This document shows, in pieces, positions 5,542 through 12,448 of a DNA stretch of 12,448 nucleotides. The position numbers were made by a program, and so were the translations under genes. Within the stretch, counting starts at the first letter, position 1; each line of letters begins with the position of its first letter. The notes beneath the pieces were generated by a model that had not been told where the DNA came from, did no database searches, and worked only from the letters and a program-made list of their open reading frames with translations. The stretch is from assembly GCA_030831885.1 (NCBI GenBank), contig JAURKF010000243.1:1-12448 (forward strand). Reading direction: 5' to 3'. Source of the DNA: Flavobacteriales bacterium (lineage in GTDB: Bacteria; Bacteroidota; Bacteroidia; Flavobacteriales; UA16).

Positions 5542-8094
5542 TTAATACTGCCATTTCTTCGTGAATGAATTATAAAAATTCACGCCCACTTTAAAATCGA
5601 ACTTAGCCTTTTCCCAATTGCTATCGGCCGTTGCACCATAGATTCCAAAACGGAAAAGTTCTTTTCGTATGCGCACTACACGTTCAAGTCCGATGTAAAA
5701 TTCAGTATGATAAAAATTTTCGGCCGGGATGGAAAGCATAGCCGCACCGGCCGCCTCGGTAATCTTCAGACGGTGAAGAATGGGGATTTTATTAAGCAAA
5801 ATCCCATTGAAATGATGAAAATAATTAGCCCGCAAGAACGCATTAGGTGTTGATAATGTAGGCCCCAGCAGCTGAAATGAATTCAACGGATCAGAAAAAA
5901 AGAAAACATCCGAACCTCGGAAGTACCGATGTTCAAGCAAGCGCAGATTTCGCTTATTCACAAATGAACCTGCAAGCACAGACCAATCCATATCACCCAA
6001 ACGACCCACGGTTTTCGCCTGCTTCAATCCCATTTCAAGATAATCGAAGTCAACTTCGCTATTGAGCAACCCGGGAACTCCTTTGCGATATACCATTTTC
6101 AATTCCGGATAAACCGACCCCAGCAAAATCTTACGCCCCTTCTTGATAATGTAGCGTTGCTTATGGCGGTATTTCAACTCCAGCTTGAATTCAGATTTTA
6201 TGTACCGCTCAAATTCGAGCGGTTTGTTTAAATCACCGAAAAGCTGCTGCGACCAGCGATCTGAAAGCAAATTAACAATGGGTTTTTGGTCTGAAAATTC
6301 AAAGGTCAATTCGGCAAATAAGCCATTAAAAACTTCCATACGCTGAGCTACACTCCAGGTTTGTGTGCGCACATAATTACTTCGACTCAGCAGTGAACCA
6401 AGCGACGCATAGTTGTTCACCATATCATAGTAATCACCGAAGCGAACAAACGTGCGAATAAACTTCATTGGCACATAGGTTAATCCGAGCCCTCCTCTTC
6501 CGCGCAGATCACTGTTTCGAAAACCATAATCTGCCTCCCCCTCAACCTCGAGCGTGTAGGCATTATCGAATTCCTTTTTCAACGTGCCGCCTAATCGATG
6601 GCGATAGCCACCTATGCCAAAAAAATTGACCTGCATGATGAGTGGATTGATGAAAACAGACCAGTCTTTGGCCCGATTGCGATACCCCATACCATAAAGC
6701 AGAAAATCCATCCACCGCAACGCATTGTATGCAGAATCTGCCTCAGCATAATATTCATCGCTGGCATATACCTGTTGCAAGCTGTCGCATGCTCTTATAT
6801 AAGCCTGTTCAATTTTATCGAACGGCTTTACCCTGAGCTGATCCCAGAAAATCGAATCACGATCGAATGCCAATTCATCATATTTCCTGATTTCCTCAGA
6901 ATATGTATAATCCACTTTGTCATCCATCCAATCAGAAACGGTTCGCGCAATGACGCCGTGATACGTGCTGCGCCCATCTTCGATTACATACTGGACATTT
7001 ACATTTTCATAATGAGCCCATCCTGCAGAATCAATATCATAGTGCAGCTTCACTTGTAGGTCGCTATAAAAGTTCATTTCGCCTTTGGGCATTCCATACG
7101 TGATATCAGTTACAGCCCAATCAGAGGAACGAATGATCATAATGCCATTCAGCAAAGGCTCTCCGGGGAATATTCCATTGAACTTAACCACATAATATTT
7201 CACATCACTGCTATCGCGAACGGAATCAAGGTCGTATTGATAACTAAGCATCGCCCCCTCACCAACTGGAGATAGAATTTTTTTTTCGCACAGCGAAGGG
7301 ATGTGCATCAAACGCTGATAGATACTGAATTCATGAAAGCCCTGAAGTGACTTCAACACGTAGTTATCATCATAGATCCATTGCTCAGGAATTATTTCTG
7401 ATTCGCCATACGACATCGAAACAGAAGCACCTGCCGAGCTGGAGTAAGGTTTACTCTTGGTGTAATCCTTCACTCCAATCACCAGCTCTGTGTAGAGCAT
7501 TGGTGGTTTCCAATGAGATTGCGACCTGTGCTCACTAAGATGATATTGCGTCCGAATTAGCGGCAAATCTCTTTTTTTGATCTTTGTCTTGGTAGAGTCT
7601 TCTTCCGCTTTAGCAGTATCCGGTTGCAAACACTGCACTGAGGTGCGCGTATAAGCCTGATATGTTTTTGAATTCCCTCTTCCTTCGAAATGAGCTAACC
7701 TGGCGTCAATTGCTTTGGCCACGACCCCGCGGGCAATACCACGGCGGTCGGCAAAAACTTGTACTTCGCCCAATTCGGATGGGTTTTGTTTAAGGATTAA
7801 GTAAATGGTTGTTCGCTTGCCTGACAGCACTTCGATGGTTGTATCGGCACCGCTAAATCCAATTAAGTGAGCCTTCAAGGAATATTTGCCGACCGGTAAG
7901 GAAATGTTAAACGCTCCGTTTCCATCGGCATTCACGCCCTTTAGTTTACCATCTTCCAAATTTGTTATGGCCACAGTAGCATAGCATGCCGGTTCGCCTC
8001 CTTCTAGTATAATTCTGCCTCCCACGACCGATTGGGCCACGACCGAGGTAGTCAAAATCAGGAATGCAAGAATCGGCAGAAGGCGACGAATCAT
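5542..8094 (-). CDS. DUF5686 outer-membrane protein with carboxypeptidase-regulatory-like domain
   Basis: An 850-residue envelope protein. A Sec signal peptide (MIRRLLPILAFLILTTSVVA, about residues 1-20) leads into a carboxypeptidase-regulatory-like beta-sandwich (about 22-105, VVGGRIILEGGEPACYATV, ISLPVGKYSLKA), the kind of plug-side domain seen on many Bacteroidota outer-membrane proteins. The DUF5686 region follows (from about 115, RGVVAKAIDARL, to the C-terminus), with a beta-barrel-like second half of alternating aromatic and polar strands from about 470 and the family-typical end FYNSFTKKWQY. It is expected in the outer membrane. The function of DUF5686 proteins is not established. Length is usual for the family, with no sign of truncation. 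It is the third in a minus-strand run of envelope genes but is separated from the cytochrome peroxidase gene by 130 bases and has its own strong candidate promoter and a nearby palindrome. Confidence 0.9.
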   Translation of the reverse strand: MIRRLLPILAFLILTTSVVAQSVVGGRIILEGGEPACYATVAITNLEDGKLKGVNADGNGAFNISLPVGKYSLKAHLIGFSGADTTIEVLSGKRTTIYLILKQNPSELGEVQVFADRRGIARGVVAKAIDARLAHFEGRGNSKTYQAYTRTSVQCLQPDTAKAEEDSTKTKIKKRDLPLIRTQYHLSEHRSQSHWKPPMLYTELVIGVKDYTKSKPYSSSAGASVSMSYGESEIIPEQWIYDDNYVLKSLQGFHEFSIYQRLMHIPSLCEKKILSPVGEGAMLSYQYDLDSVRDSSDVKYYVVKFNGIFPGEPLLNGIMIIRSSDWAVTDITYGMPKGEMNFYSDLQVKLHYDIDSAGWAHYENVNVQYVIEDGRSTYHGVIARTVSDWMDDKVDYTYSEEIRKYDELAFDRDSIFWDQLRVKPFDKIEQAYIRACDSLQQVYASDEYYAEADSAYNALRWMDFLLYGMGYRNRAKDWSVFINPLIMQVNFFGIGGYRHRLGGTLKKEFDNAYTLEVEGEADYGFRNSDLRGRGGLGLTYVPMKFIRTFVRFGDYYDMVNNYASLGSLLSRSNYVRTQTWSVAQRMEVFNGLFAELTFEFSDQKPIVNLLSDRWSQQLFGDLNKPLEFERYIKSEFKLELKYRHKQRYIIKKGRKILLGSVYPELKMVYRKGVPGLLNSEVDFDYLEMGLKQAKTVGRLGDMDWSVLAGSFVNKRNLRLLEHRYFRGSDVFFFSDPLNSFQLLGPTLSTPNAFLRANYFHHFNGILLNKIPILHRLKITEAAGAAMLSIPAENFYHTEFYIGLERVVRIRKELFRFGIYGATADSNWEKAKFDFKVGVNFYNSFTKKWQY

Positions 8095-8101
8095 AACTCC
8101 A

Positions 8102-8128
8102 CAAAATTAGGCGCTCTAGTGGCTTCAA
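8102..8128 (-). promoter_or_regulatory. Promoter of the DUF5686 gene
   Basis: TTG (minus strand 8128-8126), a 16-base spacer and TAATTTTG (8109-8102), an exact TAnnTTTG match, end 7 bases before the ATG at 8094. This is the best two-part Bacteroidota promoter in the window. Confidence 0.6.
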
Positions 8129-8139
8129 TAAGCTATTGA
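8125..8139. promoter_or_regulatory. 15-bp palindrome over the -33 box, possible operator
   Basis: TCAATA-AGC-TATTGA is a perfect 6-bp inverted repeat around a 3-base centre. It covers the TTG of the DUF5686 promoter, a position suited to a repressor. No regulator gene lies nearby. Palindromes this size do occur by chance in AT-rich spacers. Confidence 0.3.
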
Positions 8140-8224
8140 TTCCTCGAATAAATCCGACAAATTAAATGATAATTAGAACTATTCGTTAATCAGGCTCCGG
8201 TCCAGTCTGCGAAGGAGATAAGTC

Positions 8225-9436
8225 TTAATCTTCTACTGTTTGGAATGGATCGCTGAACTTCGGGTCATTCACAAGTGTATAGTCTGTCAACGTCTTTAAA
8301 AACGCGACGATACCTTCGCGCTCTTCACCTGTCATATGCATGCGAATGGGAATAATGCGACCATCCGTGATGGTATGGTCACTATCGATTACAGGACCAA
8401 GTCCATTACCCACAATCGATTGTTGTCGCAACTCAGGAGCTAGTTGTGGGTGCGCTTGTATACCTGAATTATAAAACCAGATGACTTCCTCCAATGTTTG
8501 AAATCTTCCATCGTGCATATAGGGCGCCGTCATAGCGACATTGCGAAGCGAGGGAACCTTAAATTTCCCATTGTTTGAATTTCCCGTCATCAGGTCGGTG
8601 CCGGATACACCGGGATCATTCGAATTAAGATCTAGACCGATATTGGCCTCCATAATTATTTCAGGATTGAAGCCGTTGAAATTGGGGCCACCATGGCATT
8701 GCGAGCAGAAAAATTTTTGAAAGAAAACTTCTTTACCCAGGTTTTCAAGCGGTGTAAAATTCGGGTACGGCGCTAACCGAGGATCAGCAGTTATGTTCTC
8801 AACCGCCTTATATCCCTGATCGTATTTAGAGTTTACCGATACAAGCGCTTTTACGAATTGTGCCAGTGCCAAGCCGATTTTATAGGTTGTTACTTCTTCA
8901 CTACCAAAGGCAGATCGAAAGAGCGGCGCATAATACGATGTAGTTCGAATGCGATCTTCCATTTCAAGCGTGTCCGAAAGCCCCATTTCCAAGTGATTGG
9001 CAATAGGCTGGAGAACCATATGATCGAGCACACGCTCCCGCAAATCCCAAAACAAACCACCTTGCAGCCCCGCATTTACCAGATGTTGGGTATTGCGTCC
9101 GGTCAATTCATTCTCAAAACCGGCGCTGAAAGCACGATTTTCTGCAAAAGCAAATCGCTGTCTGTGGCAGCTGCCACAAGATGTTCTATAATTCAGTGAT
9201 AGACGTTGATCATAGAACAACACACGCCCCAGGGTTGCTACTTCATTGTTGATGATCGAGTCGCCAAATGGGCGAAAATTATCAATTGGTTGCGCAGATA
9301 ATGTTGCGTAATCATAGGTAACCGCCGGTAAAACCGGCACACGTTCTTTAGGCTCGGGAACCTCAGGCATACACCCCACGAACATGGCCAAGGTTACAGC
9401 GATACTTGCGTAAATAATAAAACTTGACTTTCTCAT
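8225..9436 (-). CDS. Di-heme cytochrome c peroxidase family lipoprotein (CCP/MauG-like)
   Basis: A 403-residue protein with two c-type heme motifs, CGSCH (C87, C90, H91) and CSQCH (C244, C247, H248), one in each half, as in bacterial di-heme peroxidases. Other family landmarks are RNTQHLVNAG (114-123), FWDLRE (129-134), VPSLRNVAMTAPYMHDGRF (294-312), in which M307 is a candidate distal heme ligand, and TGEEREGIVAFLKTL near the C-terminus. The N-terminus is a lipoprotein signal peptide with a lipobox-like FVGC and Cys22 as the likely lipidated residue, placing the enzyme at a membrane facing the periplasm. Such enzymes reduce hydrogen peroxide or, in MauG-like members, oxidise a partner protein; motifs alone do not decide which. 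The gene starts 10 bases after the stop of the small beta-barrel gene, so co-transcription is likely, although a candidate promoter overlaps that stop. Confidence 0.93.
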   Translation of the reverse strand: MRKSSFIIYASIAVTLAMFVGCMPEVPEPKERVPVLPAVTYDYATLSAQPIDNFRPFGDSIINNEVATLGRVLFYDQRLSLNYRTSCGSCHRQRFAFAENRAFSAGFENELTGRNTQHLVNAGLQGGLFWDLRERVLDHMVLQPIANHLEMGLSDTLEMEDRIRTTSYYAPLFRSAFGSEEVTTYKIGLALAQFVKALVSVNSKYDQGYKAVENITADPRLAPYPNFTPLENLGKEVFFQKFFCSQCHGGPNFNGFNPEIIMEANIGLDLNSNDPGVSGTDLMTGNSNNGKFKVPSLRNVAMTAPYMHDGRFQTLEEVIWFYNSGIQAHPQLAPELRQQSIVGNGLGPVIDSDHTITDGRIIPIRMHMTGEEREGIVAFLKTLTDYTLVNDPKFSDPFQTVED

Positions 9437-9441
9437 GCATC

Positions 9442-9471
9442 CAATTTTAGAAACGAACCTGAATAAACAAA
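9442..9471 (-). promoter_or_regulatory. Candidate promoter of the cytochrome peroxidase gene
   Basis: TTTG (minus strand 9471-9468), an 18-base spacer and TAAAATTG (9449-9442, 7 of 8 to TAnnTTTG) end 5 bases before the ATG. The -7 box overlaps the stop codon of the upstream beta-barrel gene, so it would be an internal operon promoter. Confidence 0.4.
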
Positions 9472-10112
9472 GCAGAGGGCGCCATCAACTGCCTTTTTGC
9501 CCCGCTGTAGTCTTTATTAATCTGCATAGAATTCCCGCTGCTTAAATCCTTATCGAATATGGTATATGATGAAATCCGATACAGCAGCTCAGTTCCAAAA
9601 CTCACACGTGAAGTCATGTTGTACTGAACAAACATAAAAGGAGCAACTCCTTTTTCCTTGTAGGTGATTTCGCGAACATTCTCAATTAGCTCACCATTAT
9701 GATCCTTGAATTTTGCTTCATACGAGCCAAATCGGTTTGCTGCGAAATAGTCCATACCAAGGCGAAATGTCCACTTGGAAGAAAGTCGAAACTCTCTCCC
9801 CATTCCGATTCGAAAATCCAGCGTCTTCGACGTTGTATCGAATGTCGATTGTCCATTGGCATCCGATGGTTCTTCAACACGAAACGAATAGGTATAGCCC
9901 ATTCCACAGCGCAGCGCCAATTTGTTTCTTCCATAGTTGGCCGTAAGAATGTATGGATTCCATTTATCCTGATTGGCCGCATCGTCGGCTATACCCAGAA
10001 AATTGGTCAATCCAATAGCATTCATACCCAATTCAAAATAGGAAGAGTCATTTTGAGTGCGACCGACCATAGAAAATGAAAGCACCGTGAGGAGCATCAG
10101 AGTTTTTTTCAT
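9447..10112 (-). CDS. Small outer-membrane beta-barrel protein
   Basis: With the ATG at 10112 this is a 221-residue protein that starts with a Sec signal peptide (MKKTLMLLTVLSFSMVGRTQ, cleavage near residue 20). The frame is open 15 codons further upstream, but those codons precede the signal peptide and are unlikely to be translated. The mature part is a run of amphipathic strands with many aromatic residues (KLALRCGMGYTYSF, KWTFRLGMDYFAA, VAPFMFVQYNMTSRVSFG) and ends in Phe (LFIQVRF), the usual mark of an outer-membrane barrel recognised by BamA. I cannot place it in a characterised family; it looks like one of the many 8-stranded Bacteroidota barrels. The cytochrome peroxidase gene follows after 10 bases. 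der ends 63 bases upstream, and a separate -7 box lies in that gap. Confidence 0.82.
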   Translation of the reverse strand: MKKTLMLLTVLSFSMVGRTQNDSSYFELGMNAIGLTNFLGIADDAANQDKWNPYILTANYGRNKLALRCGMGYTYSFRVEEPSDANGQSTFDTTSKTLDFRIGMGREFRLSSKWTFRLGMDYFAANRFGSYEAKFKDHNGELIENVREITYKEKGVAPFMFVQYNMTSRVSFGTELLYRISSYTIFDKDLSSGNSMQINKDYSGAKRQLMAPSALFIQVRF

Positions 10113-10135
10113 AGCAGCAAGTGTTTCAGTTCCAA

Positions 10136-10143
10136 CAAATGTA
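10136..10143 (-). promoter_or_regulatory. Candidate -7 box for the beta-barrel gene
   Basis: TACATTTG (minus strand 10143-10136) matches TAnnTTTG exactly and ends 23 bases before the ATG at 10112. No well-spaced TTG is seen at -33. Its position supports the ATG at 10112 rather than the upstream in-frame codon at 10157, which the box would follow. Confidence 0.4.
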
Positions 10144-10175
10144 AGAAACAAAAACAATTGAACTGCTTAAACAAA

Positions 10176-11483
10176 CTACTTTTTCCGGAAATAAAGCCTC
10201 ACGGGAATGCCCTCGAAATGAAAATGCTCACGCAGTTTGTTTTCCAAAAAACGCATATACGGATCTTTTATATATTGAGGTGTATTGCAGAAGAAAGCAA
10301 TGGCCGGCGACTTAGTTGGTAACTGCGTTACATATTTTATCTTAATATCCTTGCCCTTGTAAATAGGTGGCGGATAATTTTCGATAATGGGTAGCATAAC
10401 TTCATTCAACTTGGCGGTAGGAATCTTAACCTTGCGATTCTTTGCGACCTCCATAGCCTTCTCAAGAGCTTTAAGAATGCGCTGTTTTGTTACCGTTGAC
10501 GTGAAGAAAATGGGGACGTCGGACATTGGCGCGAGCTTTTCACGTAGCTCCTTAGAAAACACATCGACACTCTTGTGATCCTTTTCCACCAAATCCCATT
10601 TGTTGACCAGAATAACAACTCCTTTGTTTGCCTCTGTAATTTCCTTAAAAATGGAAAGATCCTGACGACTCAATCCTTCGGTTGCATCAATGAGCAGGAG
10701 GCACACATCACTTTGGCGAATTGCCTTGATGGTCCGAATAGAACTATAAAATTCGATATCGTTATCGATGAGCTTGCGTTTTCTCAACCCTGCCGTATCG
10801 ATGAGTATTAGCTCCTGACCAAACGCTTTATATTCTGTGTTGATTGCATCCCGCGTAGTGCCTGCTACATCACTAACAATAGCGCGTTCCTTGCCTGTGA
10901 GTGCATTAATAAGAGAACTCTTTCCCACGTTGGGTTTGCCTACAATAGCAACCTTGGGTAATTCAGATTCGGTCGCTTCATCTTCCCCTGGAATCTTTGC
11001 GGCGATAAACTCCATGAGGTCCCCTGTGCCGTAGCCATTATTGGCACTAATTGGCCAGATGTGATCGCCCAAACCAAGTTCCCAGAATTCATTGATCCAC
11101 ATTTCCTTATCGGAAGTATCAACTTTGTTGCACAGCAATACTATTTCTCGTTTGGACTTTCGTAGTTTCTGAGCAATCATCCGATCGCCATCTGTAACAC
11201 CCTCCTTACCATCCACAAGAAACAAAACCATATCAGCCTCTTCAATAGCCAGCGCAACCTGTGAATTAATTTCCTGCTCGAAACCGGCCTCATCTTCTTC
11301 TGCCAAACCACCCGTATCGATAACGACAAAAGATTTAAGCCCCCATTCGCCGATGCCATATTTACGATCGCGAGTAACACCGGCTGTAGGATCAACGATA
11401 GCGTCGTCAGTGCCCGTAAGGCGATTATAAAGGGTTGATTTGCCCACATTGGGTCTACCTACAATGACGACTGTGTAACTCAT
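10176..11483 (-). CDS. der: Ribosome biogenesis GTPase Der (EngA)
   Basis: An essential GTPase with two tandem G domains that acts in assembly of the 50S ribosomal subunit. The 435 residues carry both full motif sets: GRPNVGKS (9-16), DPTAGVTRD (31-39), DTGG (56-59) and NKVD (119-122); then GKPNVGKS (182-189), a VAGTTRD switch, DTAG (229-232) and NKWD (294-297). A KH-like C-terminal domain follows (about 350-435, ending RLYFRKK). Length is normal. The frame extends seven codons further up to a TTG, but the ATG at 11483 gives the usual MSYTVVIVGRPNVGK start and lies just after a -7 promoter box, so it is preferred. It follows the rhodanese pair on the same strand with 34 bases between; read-through from them is possible. 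Confidence 0.96.
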   Translation of the reverse strand: MSYTVVIVGRPNVGKSTLYNRLTGTDDAIVDPTAGVTRDRKYGIGEWGLKSFVVIDTGGLAEEDEAGFEQEINSQVALAIEEADMVLFLVDGKEGVTDGDRMIAQKLRKSKREIVLLCNKVDTSDKEMWINEFWELGLGDHIWPISANNGYGTGDLMEFIAAKIPGEDEATESELPKVAIVGKPNVGKSSLINALTGKERAIVSDVAGTTRDAINTEYKAFGQELILIDTAGLRKRKLIDNDIEFYSSIRTIKAIRQSDVCLLLIDATEGLSRQDLSIFKEITEANKGVVILVNKWDLVEKDHKSVDVFSKELREKLAPMSDVPIFFTSTVTKQRILKALEKAMEVAKNRKVKIPTAKLNEVMLPIIENYPPPIYKGKDIKIKYVTQLPTKSPAIAFFCNTPQYIKDPYMRFLENKLREHFHFEGIPVRLYFRKK

Positions 11484-11491
11484 AACGATTG

Positions 11492-11499
11492 CAAAAGTA
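11492..11499 (-). promoter_or_regulatory. Candidate -7 box for der
   Basis: TACTTTTG (minus strand 11499-11492) is an exact TAnnTTTG match ending 8 bases before the der ATG at 11483. No TTG is found at the usual -33 spacing, so the promoter may be weak or use a divergent upstream element. Confidence 0.4.
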
Positions 11500-11517
11500 C
11501 GCAATGAGGGACCGTAC

Positions 11518-11829
11518 TCACAGTTTACCTTGAAGGCTCAACCATCCTCCTCCATTGTACACCTCCAAATAACCGTTGGATTCCAGAATAGATTTCGCAG
11601 ATGCGCTGCGCATTCCGCTGGCACAGCAAGTAATAATCGGTTTATCCTTGGATATGCGACTTAATTGATTCGACAAATTCTGCAAGGGTATGTTGACGGA
11701 GCCTTTCAAATGCCCACCATTAAACTCGCCCGGAGTGCGCACATCAATTATTTGAGCGCCGTTAGCCACGAGTTCTTTCATGTCCACATTTGGACCGAGG
11801 CCCAACAATCGTTTAATCAATTGAATCAT
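11518..11829 (-). CDS. Single-domain rhodanese-like protein (upstream neighbour of der)
   Basis: A 103-residue sulfurtransferase-like protein. It shows the rhodanese signatures IDVRTPGEFNGGHLKGSVNIP (about 28-48) and the active-site loop C69-A-S-G-M-R, preceded by a second Cys (C68), then a C-terminal NGGGWL. A six-residue loop of this kind suits sulfur transfer rather than the longer loop of Cdc25-like phosphatases. A short N-terminal extension (MIQLIKRLLGLGPNVDMKEL) supplies the first helix. There is no signal peptide, so it is probably cytoplasmic. It starts 13 bases after the stop of a second, related rhodanese gene, giving a tandem pair likely read as one transcript. The sulfur donor and acceptor are unknown. 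Confidence 0.9.
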   Translation of the reverse strand: MIQLIKRLLGLGPNVDMKELVANGAQIIDVRTPGEFNGGHLKGSVNIPLQNLSNQLSRISKDKPIITCCASGMRSASAKSILESNGYLEVYNGGGWLSLQGKL

Positions 11830-11842
11830 TACGGTGTCGGAA

Positions 11843-12094
11843 TTAAATTGTACTATTTACATCCAACCAACTACCGCCATTGCTGCAATCGATTCCGTGC
11901 TGACGTAGAAACTGTGTCGCTTGTCCGCTGCGATTGCCACTAGCGCAACACAACACAATTGGTTGTTGCATTGCGCTTATCTCTGCAACACGCTGTGGAA
12001 TTTCCTGAAGGGGAATGTTGATACTGCCTTGCACATGTCCGCCCATAAACTCGGAAGGAGTGCGAACATCTATTATGGTAATTGCTTTATTCAT
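11843..12094 (-). CDS. Short single-domain rhodanese-like protein (first of tandem pair)
   Basis: Only 83 residues, shorter than most rhodaneses because it starts almost directly at the IDVRTPSEFMGGHVQGSINIP strand and lacks the N-terminal helix of its neighbour. The active-site loop is C50-A-S-G-N-R, with an adjacent Cys (C49), followed by NGGSWL at the C-terminus. The two proteins share IDVRTPxEFxGGH, GSxNIPLQ, CCASGxRS and NGGxWL, so they look like products of a local duplication. A third, non-catalytic Cys (C70) is present here only. No good promoter box was found close to the ATG; a weak AATATTTG lies about 50 bases upstream (12153-12146). Confidence 0.88.
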   Translation of the reverse strand: MNKAITIIDVRTPSEFMGGHVQGSINIPLQEIPQRVAEISAMQQPIVLCCASGNRSGQATQFLRQHGIDCSNGGSWLDVNSTI

Positions 12095-12204
12095 CTTATT
12101 TGTTATTCGTTTGATAGTCCATTATCATTTTTATTTAAACGCGGGCAAATATTCAAGTTCTGATCCACTTGTCCTGTTACAAAGGTTACATAAAACCACA
12201 ACAT

Positions 12205-12448
12205 CTACTTCCGCCTTTTCTTGCTTGTTTGAAGTTGATTAATCGCCTTGTGATAAATCTTTCGAATACTTTCCTTTTCTTCACGAGCGGCAATTGAGCT
12301 CAACGCCGGCTCCAACTTCCAAGCAGCAGTTGAATCTGCTTTATGTATAGCAGCCAAAGCTTTAGCGGATGCCCATCGCACCACGGTCCCGGAATGCTCC
12401 GTGAGTTCCAATAGTCGCATAATTGCTTCCCCCGCACGCTTTGGGTGT
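12205..12448 (-). CDS. HEAT-repeat-like protein, C-terminal fragment (partial at right edge)
   Basis: The minus-strand frame is open to the end of the window, so only the last 80 residues of a longer protein are seen; the ATG at 12420 is probably internal. The visible part has helical, HEAT/armadillo-like patterning: GEAIMRLLELTEHSG, then VVRWASAKALAAIHKAD, which resembles the second helix of a HEAT unit, then another helix pair ending in a basic tail (TSKKRRK). Such repeats usually serve as protein-binding scaffolds. With the N-terminal part missing, any catalytic domain or DNA-repair role (for example a DNA alkylation repair-like protein) cannot be judged. The 110 bases between this gene and the rhodanese pair hold no recognisable hairpin. 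Confidence 0.6.
   Translation of the reverse strand, partial: HPKRAGEAIMRLLELTEHSGTVVRWASAKALAAIHKADSTAAWKLEPALSSIAAREEKESIRKIYHKAINQLQTSKKRRK

Noticed and set aside
5560..5584. 7-bp inverted repeat CGTGAAT...ATTCACG near the end of the DUF5686 gene, considered as a terminator
   Set aside because: It lies inside the coding region, has an 11-base AT-rich loop and no T tract on either strand.
6598..7059. Plus-strand open frame of 153 codons, Ile-rich, inside the DUF5686 gene
   Set aside because: Fully antisense to a well-supported coding region. The hydrophobic Ile runs come from reading Asp/Tyr/Asn-rich codons backwards.
10113..10157. Extended start for the beta-barrel gene, 15 codons upstream
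   Set aside because: It would bury a textbook signal peptide start (MKKTLMLL), and the exact -7 box lies within this stretch.
11484..11504. Extended der start at a TTG codon (seven extra residues)
   Set aside because: The TTG lies upstream of the likely -7 box, and the ATG at 11483 gives the standard Der N-terminus.
1..12448. Search for CRISPR arrays, insertion sequences, tRNA genes, toxin-antitoxin pairs or phage genes
   Set aside because: No spaced direct repeats, transposase or integrase motifs, tRNA-like cloverleaf or small paired toxin genes were seen. The window looks like stable core chromosome.

Overview
The window reads as a stretch of chromosome from a member of the Bacteroidota, most likely Flavobacteriia or a close relative. 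The evidence is a type IX secretion (T9SS) C-terminal sorting domain, SprB and PKD repeats, a DUF5686 outer-membrane protein with a carboxypeptidase-regulatory-like front domain, a Flavobacteriia-style XseA, an absence of obvious Shine-Dalgarno sequences, and several TAnnTTTG promoter elements. Coding density is high. No gene-free stretch exceeds about 130 bases. I see no tRNA, rRNA, CRISPR array, insertion sequence, integrase or attachment site.

Left edge (1-1512): the 3' part of a plus-strand gene for a large secreted, T9SS-sorted multidomain protein, closed by a good intrinsic terminator. Next (1519-3396): a minus-strand DCC-type thiol oxidoreductase, a divergent tryptophan 2,3-dioxygenase (kynurenine pathway entry), and a DUF423 membrane protein on the opposite strand whose stop codon overlaps the dioxygenase stop.

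Middle (3475-5515): a tight plus-strand operon, xseA-xseB-cupin. It encodes both subunits of exonuclease VII plus a DUF985 cupin whose start codon overlaps the xseB stop (TAATG).

Right half (5542-12448): everything is on the minus strand. In transcription order from the right edge: a HEAT-like protein fragment, two small tandem rhodaneses, the ribosome-assembly GTPase Der, a small outer-membrane beta-barrel, a di-heme cytochrome c peroxidase lipoprotein, and the large DUF5686 protein. The last three are all envelope proteins.

Most genes are ordinary housekeeping or metabolic genes of known families, and I do not see an undescribed multi-gene system. The points most worth checking are: a recurring layout in which a Bacteroidota -7 promoter box lies only 4-8 bases before the ATG, implying leaderless or nearly leaderless transcripts; an Asn where XseA usually has a catalytic-site Asp; the translationally coupled xseB-cupin pair; the tandem rhodaneses; and a 15-bp palindrome over the -33 box of the DUF5686 gene.
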